In this document: positions 37,847-50,737 of the stretch, in pieces
Position numbering within the stretch: the first letter of the stretch is position 1
How the letters are laid out: each line of letters opens with the position of its first letter
Origin: Chiridota heheva
Lineage: Eukaryota; Echinodermata; Holothuroidea; Apodida; Chiridotidae
Assembly: GCA_020152595.1 (NCBI GenBank)
Contig: JAIGNY010002305.1
Location: 537,501 to 601,500 of the forward strand
Length of the DNA: 64,000 nucleotides
Direction of reading: 5' to 3'
Program-made: the position numbers and the translations under genes
The notes under the pieces: model-generated
What the model was told of the DNA's origin: nothing
The model's input: only the letters and a program-made list of their open reading frames with translations
Database searches by the model: none

Positions 37847-38060
37847 CCGAGAGGATTGCATGGGTCCGGGGCAAAGTCAAAATTCTGAAGAGCAAACCAT
37901 AAAGATCATCTGGCTTTTTTGGGTGCATATTATGGGGCAGATAAATCCATAAATTATCAATGAAAACCTAAAAAAAAGATGCTCGGTTGACTTTTGGGCC
38001 CCCATATTTATCTTGAATGGCCCCTAAGCTCCGGGCCCGGGTCAAATTTTTCCCTTGATC
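37847..38060. repeat. Inner right inverted arm and GGGCCC-rich repeat
   Basis: CGCCGAGAGGATTGCATGGG, TCCGGGGCAAAGTC and AATTCTGAAGAGC are inverted relative to 33,294-33,355. Further right, CTTTTGGGCCCCCATATTTA resembles CTTTTGGGCCCCCAGATTTA at about 53,573, so a dispersed repeat is included. Confidence 0.75.
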
Positions 38061-38310
38061 CCCCACCCCCCTAGCTCGGCGGGATTTCACTTAGGCCTAG
38101 AAATCTTCTATCATTCTTTTTGGGCCAGATATTTTAGTATTATCATTCAATCTGGTTAACTATTCTTTCAACTAATCTTCCAAAACCTACAGCAAACATC
38201 CATTAAAAAGAAATCATAATAGTTTTATGCTGACGCTAGCTTTGGCCTATAGCCTTGTACAATCAGTCGCAATATATCGAATCTTAGTTTCTGTTCAGAA
38301 AACATGACGG

Positions 38311-38425
38311 TCAATGGTTAGGCATTAAAAGCTTAACTAACGTAGCACGTGTTATATTTTTGTAACATATCGACTAATGACACTTAGTTAGGCTTTACAA
38401 TGCTTAATTAATTTCAGATTGCGAT
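38311..38425. repeat. Outer right inverted arm
   Basis: GGTTAGGCATTAAAAGCTTA, ACTAACGT, TTTGTAACATATCG, GTTAGGCTTTACAATGCTTA and ATTTCAGATTGCGAT are the inverted counterparts of 32,296-32,410. The arm lies about 1.1 kb beyond the transposase start codon. Confidence 0.75.
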
Positions 38426-39671
<1,246 letters not shown>

Positions 39672-40556
39672 AATATTTGGGGATAATGAGGTCAGGTGAC
39701 ATGTAATAACAATATTGTGGAATGGGGAGGCTAATTAGGCCACGTAACGTAATAATACGCTGAAGCCCCCAAATACCCCTGGTATAGCAGCTTTCCGTTA
39801 TATATATAAAAGTATATATAAAACACTCTGAACTGAGTTAAACTCGCTGAGAGAGTAGACATGGACTGTAATATACAAGCAAAGTCAACGTTACTCAGTT
39901 TCTGATACACAAACAATCAATCAGTAACCGCCGCGGAAGTAAGTAGCACACTGCACACACAAGACATTTGAAAACATTTCAAAATTTCCGAATAATGAAG
40001 GAAATCACAAAAAAAGTCTGCTCGAAATTGGAAGAATTTTTGTATTATTTATCTTGATGATTTTACAGAAGTGAAGAAGTCAGTCCCCATCTCCCACTTC
40101 CCTCCCTCTTTCCTCAAGTTCTCCTTGTGCTGTCATTGCACCGCTATTACAGTATGTGATGATACTCTTAATAGAAAATGGTTTTGAATTACTCCCAAGC
40201 ATACCCAACACTGGAATCGACTATGACGTTACTGTTTTGTTTTGAAGGGCAAATCATGGCTAATTCGCACGCAGATGTATACGGAAAGACTGCAATTTTA
40301 TGATAAAACACAATAGGGGAACATTTCAATTTCACCACACAAAATGGCGTAGGATAACTGTACGTTTTGTTAGAAATAACTAAAAAAATAATTACTCGAC
40401 AAATTGTAAAGAAAACAAGCCTGTTTATCGAAATACACGATAAACTTATAGAGCTAGCAGAAATGCGATAACCTCACTTTTAAGATTTTAGGTTGCGTGT
40501 GCATGTAAAATAAGCGCGTGTTACACGACCGCGTGTTGCGTCATGTAAAATACTTT

Positions 40557-40788
40557 TATTCACTTGGTCGGAAACGTGACCTGAGGTCATCAAACCGCAT
40601 AGCAACCGCGCGCATTCACCCCTCATCGGAGTGAAAACTAAGCGATCAGGTGTGTTTGTTTACATGACACACGTACCGCACACAGTAAACGCACACTGAC
40701 TTGCCCACGTGTATCGTGCAAAGGTTTGTTTTTACTCCAGAAAATGACGTCACATTCCGGATATGACGTGGCATCGACCAAGTGAATA
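40557..40788. mobile_element. MITE family 5, copy A (TA-flanked)
   Basis: TATTCACTTGGTCG at the left end is the exact reverse complement of CGACCAAGTGAATA at the right end. With TA as the target duplication the terminal repeat is TTCACTTGGTCG, as in Tc1/mariner/pogo-type non-autonomous elements. The body, GTGACCTGAGGTCATCA, CCGCATAGCAACCGCGCGCA, GTTTGTTTACATG and CCACGTGTATCGTGC, is GC-rich for this window. It matches the reverse complement of 47,300-47,530. Confidence 0.85.
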
Positions 40789-40934
40789 GACTCCAAATTT
40801 GTTCACAGGAAATATTTTTGATGTAGTAACTGCAACAACTCCAGGTCATTATGACGTCCTTTAAGTTGTATTCCTCAGATTCAAAATTGGAAAGGCCTAT
40901 AATTCTGGAATAAACAAGATAATTAACTTAATTT

Positions 40935-41690
40935 TCAGATGATAACATCAGTTTTATATAGTTTCATATGTGCTTTTCCAAAATCTGTTTGCCAACCACA
41001 CCTTCCCCCACCCCACTCTCCCATACACACTGGTAAACCGATATCCGGTACTTTTACATTTTAGTGAATTTCTTTCATTGGGCAGGAGAAGATATGATTA
41101 TGCAAATAACGTTTCATTTTATTGGATAAAACATTTCGGAATATATTCACTTGAAATAATCTTTTCACAATATATAAACGGGTTTTGTTTTTTAAGATAA
41201 TAACATCAGTTTTACATAGTTTATAAGTGTTTCTTTAAAATCCGTTTGCCTTCATCCCATACACACAAACTGACACTGGCTGTTACGATATCACGATTTT
41301 TTTTATTTATTCTTATGCTGCACTCTGATTTAAGTGTTTTGGCATTGAGCCCTCTAATTTATATGTCAAGCGCAGTTTACTTCCTGGAGGTCAGATACCA
41401 TGCCTGTCTGCCTGTTGGAAGCCTCTTAATCAAAACAAAGTTTGAGCAAATGTCTTATACTGTTTCTGTTACTTTTCAGTATATGGTTATTTTACATATG
41501 GAACATTTATGTGCATAATGGACATAAGTATTATTACACTAGCAATCTAATATCCGGTACGTTTCCAATCTAAGAAATAAACATTCATAGTCTTCCATTC
41601 TTTCACTGGGCAGGAGATATGATTATACGGATAACGTTTCATTTTATTGGATGACAATTAAATTGAATTAAAACTATCTTTTGGCAAAAT
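40935..41690. repeat. Interleaved local duplication
   Basis: GATAACATCAGTTTTATATAG, then AAAATCTGTTTGCC and CCATACACAC at about 40,938-41,030 recur at about 41,197-41,280. ATATCCGGTAC, TTTCA.TGGGCAGGAGA, TATGATTAT and AACGTTTCATTTTATTGGAT at about 41,041-41,130 recur at 41,550-41,652. The copy order suggests one duplication later split by inserted sequence. No gene was found. Confidence 0.72.
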
Positions 41691-41774
41691 AAGGTATCCG
41701 ATGGATCCATTTTTAACACATTTTATGAACTTGTTGCTATTTTTATGATTTATAGCCTAGATTTTCCAATTAAG

Positions 41775-41875
41775 CTCAAGTTCCTGCTACATGTCAAGCT
41801 TTCAAGCTCATAGACACGTCATCAAAACCAAAGCTGGTTATAGCGGGATGCTCGGAGCAGGTACTTTACCGAATA
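41775..41875. repeat. Short dispersed repeat, partner near 45,945-46,020
   Basis: CTTTCAAGCTCATAGACACG, CATCAAAA, TATAGCGGGATGCTCGG and CAGGTACTT recur in order as CTTTCAAGCTCACATAGACGG, CATCAAAA, TATAGCGAGATGCTCGG and CAGGTACTT. Confidence 0.7.
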
Positions 41876-42199
41876 CATCTTAAAATCGTTAGCTGTCTCA
41901 AGTTCATTTCAGTAAGTCAAGTTTGTGATGCCTCAAGCAAAATTGAGAGTTTTATCAGTCATTATTCGGAAGCTAGATAACTTGTATGTTATATTATGAA
42001 TTTTGATTATAGTCACAACATAGAGATACTTTTGTTTGGTAAATTAACAAGCAATAATACAAGATGTCAAAAAATCATAAAATGTATGATGGACATTAGG
42101 TTATCACATTGCACTCATTATGATTTGAATATTGCGTTGAACATTTTATTGCCATATTACCTAAGTTTTAATTTGATAATGAAAGTTATTATATAAACA

Positions 42200-44058
42200 A
42201 TCTGAGAAAATCCTTAAAAAAAAAAAAAAATCGAAATTTTAATTTAATCTGATTTTACTCGAAGTTTTCACTAGAACAAATTGTTACACATTATATATTA
42301 ATGCTACGACGAGTAACCAATTAAAAAGCACTTTTAGGATGCTTGCGTTCACTGAAAATGTGTAGTATTAACTTGTATAATGATTTGGTTCATAAAAACA
42401 ATTACCTGCAATAGATACAGTGCTTAAAATTGTCATTCTGATTCACAGGTAAGTGAACTGCCAAAGCAAATCGATTTATATACTCTTTTTTTTTCTTTTT
42501 CTTTTCTTTCTGCGTGTGGTGCGTGTGTTCTGCAGAGTCGTCAATTATTTAAATTGTCATTAGCACAATGCCAGGGTAACAGAAAAGCAAATATAAATGA
42601 CAACATTTTTGCCAAAATTGTATAAAATCATTTTAAAATGTTTGGAAATCAGCCAAAATGATTATCAAATCATTTCCAAATTAGGATTGATTGGGAAGGG
42701 GTCTCTCTGACTTTCCGAGCCTTGCATACTTTTTATTTTTCTGAAACTTTGTTGCGTTCCCCAAACTCCTTATCGGCAGATACAAAAGTGTAACGTTTGT
42801 TGCACACCGAACGCCGGAAGCGATTTTATTTGAAACGAAATTGAATCAAATAAAAGAAAATGTACATTTTAGCCTCCTGTTTCCAAAGAAAAAGCGCGAT
42901 CGTAACGCTTTTGATGGTGATAAATGAAGAATTAATTTTTGCGCCCACTAAAGCTAAGTTTGCGCCCACAAGAGCGAATTCTCTACCAATTGTATTTTGC
43001 CAATTTTGCAGCACCATCAAAAACCAGGACTAGTAAACTATATCACGTGTGAGCAAAAAGTCAAACATTTTACATATTTTCGTTTCATGACTTATATATC
43101 AATGAAATTGTTCGCGGCGCCGATTCCGGTGTCCATTTATGTGCATTTTATAGGTAAATATTTTATATTTACCACAAAAAACTTTAAATTGAACAGATTA
43201 GTATTTAAATGCCCCACCAGCAGTTTTATTTAACTACATTTCATGACTAATACAAAAAATGTGATGTATGAAAGAATGGACAGCTCAAACTCTTTAACAT
43301 GATTCTTAAAAACTCCCGCCTAAATTTCACTCACTGGAAATCATGAGACTTGTTTGTCCCGCTAAATTCTGATCCAGGGTATGATGGAATGCAAAGCCTT
43401 TTGGCCACATTCAACTCCTCCCATTCGAAAACTGTTCTTGGAGAATTGAAAAACAATAGCAAAGATGTAGCCAGAATATAGAGGAGGGGAGGGGGGGGGG
43501 GGCAGAACTGGTCAAACTTAAGTTGACGTCTGATGTGCCGGCTGAATGGAGGCCGTTTTCGCCTTATGACTTAGAAACTAGTACTATGCGCCCTTATTTC
43601 AATTCTCCGCTCAAACACGTGAATCTTATAGGAAAAACGTCTTTAAATAATGAAGGAAAAACCATTTCGTATTTCGTCCATATGTATTTTCTTTTAATGT
43701 GTTCATCTAAAGAAGATAAAACCAATTTCATCTGAAGCATACAAACTTCGGTTTTCTTAGACCTTTTAGATTTTTGTAGCAGCAACATTCACTAAAAAAC
43801 GAAAGAAGGTGTTTGGACATATGGTGTACTGGAACTACATTACCACTTCTTCTTTTGATCAGTGACAATAGTGGTTTAATTTATTTGAAAAGAGAAAAAC
43901 AACTTGCAAATCACTGTATTTACAAAATACAGGAATTTTTGTTCTGTCTCATTTATGAAGGGCCTAACCTATTGCACAGGCGGGAAGTAAGAGGCAATAC
44001 TTTTTAGTGTTACTTGCACCCTCCCACCCCACCCCCGTTAACATAAATCTAGTGTCCC

Positions 44059-44094
<36 letters not shown>

Positions 44095-44830
44095 AGAAAT
44101 TTCGCCAAAAGAACTTGCCCTTTTTTGTAGAGAGTGAATAACGTTGTTAGCAAAAAACTTGGTAACTTACAACCTCCCCCTCCCACAAGATCTCACGCCC
44201 GTCCATGCCATTTTCTATTAAAAAACACATTAAACAGGAACCCCGAATCATAAGGCCTACAATTGTCATTATGTGTTTATACTATATAGTATTTTCCCTT
44301 ACCAAGCTTTTTACATACGCATTGGTGGCCATTCTATTTTAACAATAGTAGACATGTTCACACGAAGGCCTGACGAGCAAAATGAAGTTTCATATAAGAG
44401 GTTGAAATTGTTTTTAGGGGTATTTTTACCCAATTTGTTGTATTATTTTATTATTGGAATAAGAAAAGTGGAGGATCTGTCTCTGTCAGAACCCCCTTAC
44501 CCTCTCCTCCACCCCCACTCCTCGTCTTTCTTTTTCACTTCCACTGCTCCCCCATACATTAAACTTACTCGGGAGTGAGGATCTTCCAATACCTTCATAA
44601 ACGTCTCTTTTCTGGCCTTTCCTCCGTTTTTCGTTCTTCGGCACAAGGGAAGGGGGAGGTCGCTTCTACCACTGGGTACATGCCTTGGTTATTAGGAAAT
44701 TCATAGGCTTTGTTGTCGTGATTCACCCAATTACATTCATTTTTTTACACTTTATTATGAAATTCAAATGCTGTAAAATCGTACTTTTCTAACCGATTTT
44801 GATGAAAGTTGTTACTCTTTCAGGGGTTAT
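42200..44830. other. Unassigned sequence with homopolymer runs
   Basis: It contains A-runs at about 42,217 and 44,059-44,089, a C/T-rich tract at 42,487-42,510 and a G-run at 43,487-43,502. Two CGCCCACTAAAGCTAAG/CGCCCACAAGAGCGAA motifs lie next to each other at about 42,942. No gene or RNA gene was recognised. Confidence 0.45.
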
Positions 44831-45640
<810 letters not shown>

Positions 45641-45944
45641 AATCAAATGATGGAGCTATTAACCAACTAATTACAATTCATAGTTCTATTATAAAACTAA
45701 CGACGAATTTGTAAAGCTCTGTTCAACTCGGCCGCGTCATGATGTTACGAAACATATGTGCTGTAGATACAACGTGCCTGTACCTAATCTCCATACATAC
45801 TGTATAATATACGCAGACGCTTGTAATACGTTGATGACGTAAGTACACGGCATATAGGCTACTTACTAACGGCATTGCGATTTTTGTTTTGTTTTTTGAG
45901 ATGACATCGCATCTTCAATCTCAGGATATTGCCGCCTGTTCATA

Positions 45945-46020
45945 AATCTTTCAAGCTCACATAGACGGCATCAAAAAGAAAATTCAGTATAGCGAGATGC
46001 TCGGGCCAGGTACTTGTTGC
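45945..46020. repeat. Short dispersed repeat, partner of 41,775-41,875
   Basis: See the shared CTTTCAAGCTCA, ATGCTCGG and CAGGTACTT landmarks in direct orientation. It lies just beyond a GTACGTATA-poor unassigned stretch. Confidence 0.65.
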
Positions 46021-46129
46021 TGCCTCAAGGCTGCTACATTGGTTAAAAGTGCAATAGCGGTCATCCAGGGGACACATTTTTTCCATGGTTTTTAAACTAA
46101 GCAAGCTGATCATAAGAGGTTCTTTAAAC

Positions 46130-47299
46130 ATTAAGTGGACTCACAATTATAAAACTAGGGATTTGTTTACAACCCACTGATAAAAAAAAAAAAAAAAACA
46201 CACTTTTTATGTGTACTTTACTTGAAAAATAAAAACATATGTCAAAAATGGAAAACATTGTTTATCGTACCGCTAACAATACAACGTCATCGACAAGGCC
46301 AGCTATGAGATCGCTGGATCCTGTAGTAAACTGAAAATTCGGGCCCCGATATCGAGTATTGTTTTAAAGAAAACAATGGTCAGACGTTTTTAAACGTTTT
46401 TAGAACGCCGTTTTAAAGGTGCAGCTTTTCGTCATTTTTTTTTTTAGGGGGAAGGGCTGGATGGGGCGCTGATTGGACGCAAAATCCTTTTTTTTTAATT
46501 GTACGTGCACTAATAACCCGGGCACAAAGAAATGCCACATCTACATCTCCTGCGCGAATGGGGGCATCAGCAGATCAGAGTATTAGGGCACTATAGCATT
46601 ATTCTGACAAATTTTGACCATGTAAAATTATCTTAGGCAGTTAGGGGTGTTATTTTGTTGTGTATAAATTTCCAATGCAACGTTGTCGTTGACCACGCAC
46701 TCGAAAGAATCATTAACGGCAAATGGACGTGAAGTGGTAACTTATTGCTTTAAAATCTATAAAGACAATCATAGCAACAGTTTTCATCACAATCATAAAC
46801 AATTGTGCATTTTACAGCGTTTTGAAACCTCAATCAATATGCATATTTTGCATCAACATCAATATGCATATTTTGCATATAGCATCAATATGCAAATTTC
46901 ATTAAACTTTTGTGATATATTACAGGACGATCTAGCGTTTTTTCTTTGTTAAATCCTTTGTTTTTAAATATGTTTCATAATTCTTTGAGTGGTGCAGAAC
47001 ATTCTGACCAAAGTATCTTAGTCTGTACCATACCCCCTAATCAAATTCTTTCAAGAGTAAACGCTTCCATCATTTTCATTGATAAAGATTAAGCATGGAA
47101 ATTTAAAGAGGTACATAAACAGATACAGATTTTGAGCTGTCCTCAGTCATATAGCTCACAAACTTACATAAATTTTCCTATCAAACTTGGGCAGTCATAA
47201 CTCAAAAACTGGAACTGCTATTTGATAATTGAAACGCAGATCCGCTCAACTTTCAATTCTCTTTTGAATCAATATAGAAATTGCTACATATCCATTTAC
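46130..47299. other. Unassigned AT-rich sequence
   Basis: A small local duplication, CAATATGCATATTTTGCAT, occurs twice at about 46,835-46,880, then a third related ATATGCAAATTTC. Otherwise nothing recognised. Confidence 0.45.
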
Positions 47300-47535
47300 T
47301 TCTACCAATTCACCTGGTTGGTGCCACGTCACATCCGGGAGATGACGTCCTTTGCTGGAGTGAAAACAAACCTTCGCACGATACACGTGGGCAAGTCCGT
47401 ATGCGTTTACTGTATGCGGTATGTATGACATGTAAACAAACACAGCTGATCGCCTTGTTTTCACTGCAATGCGGAGTGAATGCGCGCGGTTGCTATGCGG
47501 TCTGATGACCTTAGGTCACATTTCCAAATAAGTGA
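47300..47535. mobile_element. MITE family 5, copy B (inverted relative to 40,557-40,788)
   Basis: TGCCACGTCACATCCGG, GAGATGACGTC, GAGTGAAAACAAACCTT, CACGATACACGTGGGCAAGT, CATGTAAACAAACACAGCTG and GAATGCGCGCGGTTGCTATG are the reverse complement of copy A. The ends are diverged (AATTCACCTGGTTGG and CCAAATAAGTGAGTA), so copy B is older or was never identical. Confidence 0.82.
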
Positions 47536-47769
47536 GTAGTTCATCAAATCAAAGATCAAATAGAATAAGACTAGAATGGGGAAAAAATCGACCATGGTTC
47601 CATAATCTACATTATTTTTCACTAATAGTCCAATTAATGCGTTCAATAACTCTGTTTCGTTTCGTTTTAGATATAGCAATTGGTTTTCCCCATGCACGAG
47701 TTTCCGTCGAACAAAAGATTGTACAAGGGAAATTGAAACGGCGAGAGGGAAGATACCTTTCTGAGTTTT

Positions 47770-48265
47770 TAAAGGGTCAGTTTAGTGGTCAAGCAACTTC
47801 ATCATGCATGAAAGAGGACTTCTAAAGAAAGAATATGGTCAAGAAAGTATTCCAAAATCTTATTCCGTTAAGGATATATTCAAGTTTAAAGTTCTGTCTT
47901 ATCTGTGTAAAAATGATTGGTGTAGTAAGTATACTATATAGAAGGTTGGTTTCCTCATCCTCACATTCTTAACAATTATTCATGTATTTTAGATAACATT
48001 TTTGTAACTTTTTTTTTATATTATTTCAATTATTTTCCTCGAAATTTCTTTAGGTAGTTATAAATATAATTATCCTTACTATATAGATCCTGTTTCACTA
48101 CTTCCCTGATATATCCAATGACTTTTAAGCCAGCCACAAAATCGCAGGGCAAAATATAATAATACATAATACATTTTGAGGAATCTGAGGCGGTGACGTC
48201 ACAACATAGTCTGATTTTAGTCATTTCTACCCAAATGATACCAAAGCTTTAAACTTAAATATCTC
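47770..48265. repeat. Dispersed repeat, family 3, copy B
   Basis: Direct match to 18,250-18,750 over its full length, beginning TCAGTTTAGTGGTCAAGCAA and ending AACTTAAATATCTCCTTAA. No terminal inverted repeat was seen. It could be a LINE 3' region or an unclassified element. Confidence 0.72.
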
Positions 48266-48595
48266 CTTAAAGTCCTCTGGAATATACGATGGACTTGCTG
48301 ACCCCTGAACTAACACTTTGAAGAAAGCCCAGGTTGTGGAGGATATTACATTTATAGAAACGGCATGAGAAAATGCCTGCTGAAGAATGTTTATCTTTCC
48401 ATGAACCCTCTGCCAATGTCGTTAGTTGTCATGGAAATGTGGTATTCACGAGAAATCCATGATTTTTTTTTTTTTAACTGTCTCCGATAACCCAAACTTC
48501 GACACTGTGAGCAAATGGTTGGCGCTATAGCAGCTTGATAACGGAGAAGTAATTTTGTGACGGACAATACAATTTGACAGAAGAAAAATCGGGAG

Positions 48596-49096
48596 TCAAA
48601 TCAGATGCGTAGCTGGGTACTTTCGATGCTTATCGGCGTTCCCGCTATGGGTGAGGACGGAAGGGAAAATTGAGAGCAATGGCATATGTAAACAAAATCG
48701 ATGGAGCATGCGAAGGGTTCGTATAGGGTAAAATGGCGGGCGTGCAGCCCCCCTCCCCTTCCTCCTCGTATCCATCACCACTACAAAGATTTTTCGGGAA
48801 ATTTCGTAGAAAATGCCAACAGTCTTATTCCTCAACTTGAATGTTGGCTTGCGTTCTCCGCTATCGCGCGTAATTGTAAGACCTATCTGCATATAAAACA
48901 TGTGGTATCGCATCACGTTTTTGTGAATTGCACACGGATGGGTTATACAACTATTTATGACGCGAACCGTCCGAACGACTAAGGTCCGACGACTGGGGGG
49001 AGGGTGCAGATTTTTTACTCGACATAAATTTGTCATTGTTCCGACAGAAAGTCTCTGCAGTGCTTTTGCACATTGACGATTGAGGCGAATAGCCAA
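48596..49096 (-). other. 166-codon open frame in GC-richer repeat-like DNA (doubtful)
   Basis: The longest frame not explained by simple repeats or the transposase. Its translation is Arg-rich, has no recognisable domain, and lacks a plausible protein composition (many His, Cys and Arg scattered). The surrounding DNA carries GCGTAGCTGGGTAC and CAGCCCCCCTCCCC motifs that resemble repeats elsewhere in the window. I consider it non-coding. Confidence 0.2.
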
Positions 49097-49189
49097 TGGG
49101 GACAGGGGGATACTGCCCCGCGAGGATTTTACCTTCCCGGTTACATGCTTCCTTCACGGTTTGGAGGTAAAATGGGAACTCATTGAAAT

Positions 49190-49560
49190 AAAATTGAAAA
49201 AGAAATCATCGAAATGTTGGAAAATTTTGCAACATTTCCCAAGAATTTTGCAACATTTCCTAAAGATTTAAGAACATTTTCTGAAAATGGAGGAAATTTA
49301 TGAAAATGGAGGACATTTCCCAAAAGTTGAAGAACATTTCCAAAAGAAGGGAAATTTCTGAAAAGTTAAAAATAAATGGACAATTTTCGGAAACGTGAAG
49401 GAAATTTACAAGTTTCAGAAATATTTCACAAGAAATTGCAGAAAATTTCGCGAAAATGAAAACATTGAAGAAACATTTCTGAAATTAAAGGAAATTTCGC
49501 AATCGCTAAATTTTCTCAAAATTCAGGGAGATTTCCCGACTAGCAGGGCTCTTGCCTCCC
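49190..49560. repeat. Decayed simple-sequence tract (GAAAATTTGCAACATTTCC type)
   Basis: Imperfect repetition of ATTTTGCAACATTTCC, AAGTTGAAGAACATTTCC and GGAAATTTC units over 370 bp. Similar wording recurs near 60,530-60,720 and, in reverse complement, near 62,215-62,420. Confidence 0.65.
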
Positions 49561-49577
49561 CCACCACTCGGAATTAA

Positions 49578-50028
49578 CGTAGGCCCGCTAGCCCGGGGCA
49601 AGTAGAACTTACGTCCGGGCTAGCTGAAACTAATCTTTCCGAGCCCGCGGGGCAAGTAATTAGAACAAAAAAAATACCTTAGACTTTTCAAAAATACATT
49701 ATTACACATCACTTACACAAAGCCAGATCGGATGCGAGCGATAATGAATGTAACAAACTTTTGTATACTCTATTATTGTTCTGACATTGTTCTAAGTGTG
49801 GTTTTTCGTAATCAAAACAGATTTTGCTATACATAAGCTAGTTTTACGACTGGGGTACATGTATGTGAAAATATATTTGAGTTGAAAGAAAAGCATTATT
49901 TACTTCTATCTTTTCTCTGTAGGGACCAAGGTTTTGAAGCTTTTTGACGTACGTTGTCTCGGGCAAGTCAGCAGTTTATTCGGGAAGGTAGAAAATGAGT
50001 CAAGCTAGCCCGACGGGCTAGTGGTTAA
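49578..50028. mobile_element. Inverted-repeat element with GCTAGCCCG/CGGGCTAG ends
   Basis: The left end GGCCCGCTAGCCCGGGGCAAGTAG and the right end CAAGCTAGCCCGACGGGCTAGTGG contain small palindromes (CTAGCCCG..GGGCTAG) and related inner motifs: GTCCGGGCTAGCTG at about 49,614, CCCGCGGGGCAAGTAA at about 49,643 and TCGGGCAAGTCAG at about 49,958. I infer a non-autonomous element of about 450 bp. The target duplication is not clear and no protein is encoded. Confidence 0.6.
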
Positions 50029-50382
50029 AGTATGCTAATTTCGAAGCCTGCCTCAGAGGTTCGTCCTATACGCCTTTGCGCGTTACCGTACAAAGGGGAA
50101 ACTTTGCTCACGTCGAACAAAAATTATATAACACCGCATGCCGCATGTCTGACGCGACAATGGGCCCTTGTTTTATTTTTCAATGAACGCGTACATCTCT
50201 ACAATGCTTTAAAAAGTGTTCAATTTGTGTCCGTTTGAATTTTGTCAAAACCAAGGAGTTTTTCATATCACAATTAAAACAAATGATCATCATCATTTTA
50301 GATTAGTAGAGGCAAATTAAACATTTTGCTAATCTATTTCGAAATATCCAGCCTCACTCATTGGTAAAATTACCCCCTGCCC

Positions 50383-50737
50383 ATTTATAGTCTAGTGCCC
50401 ATAGTGTCTAGTGCGCATAGTGTCTAGTGCCCATGGTGTCTGGTGCCCATAGTGTCTAGTGCCCATAGTGTCTAGTGCCCTTAGTGTCTAGTGCCCATAG
50501 TGTCTCGTGCCCATAGTGTCTAGTGCCCATAGTGTCTAGTGCCCATAGTGTCTAGTGCCCATAGTGTCTAGTGCCCATAGTGTCTAGTGCCCATAGTGTC
50601 TAGTGCCCATAGTGTCTAGTGCCCATAGTGTCTAGTGCCCTTAGTGTCTAGTGCCCATAGTGTCTAGTGCCCATAGTGTCTAGTGCCCATAGTGTCTAGT
50701 GCCCATAGTGTCTAGTGCCCATAGTGTCTAGTGCCCA
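50383..50737. repeat. 16-bp minisatellite, about 22 copies
   Basis: Unit TAGTGCCCATAGTGTC repeated head to tail with few changes: GCGCATAG, CCATGGTGTCTGG, CCTTAG twice, and TCTCG once. The two CCTTAG variants lie about 170 bp apart in otherwise identical surroundings, which suggests a block duplication within the array. GC content is well above the flanks. Confidence 0.97.

Noticed and set aside
48596..49096. 166-codon minus-strand frame as a gene
   Set aside because: No domain, odd composition, GC-richer repeat-like DNA and no supporting signals; listed only as a doubtful feature.
50383..50737. CRISPR-like array
   Set aside because: Units are contiguous with no spacers, the period is 16 bp, and the genome is eukaryotic.
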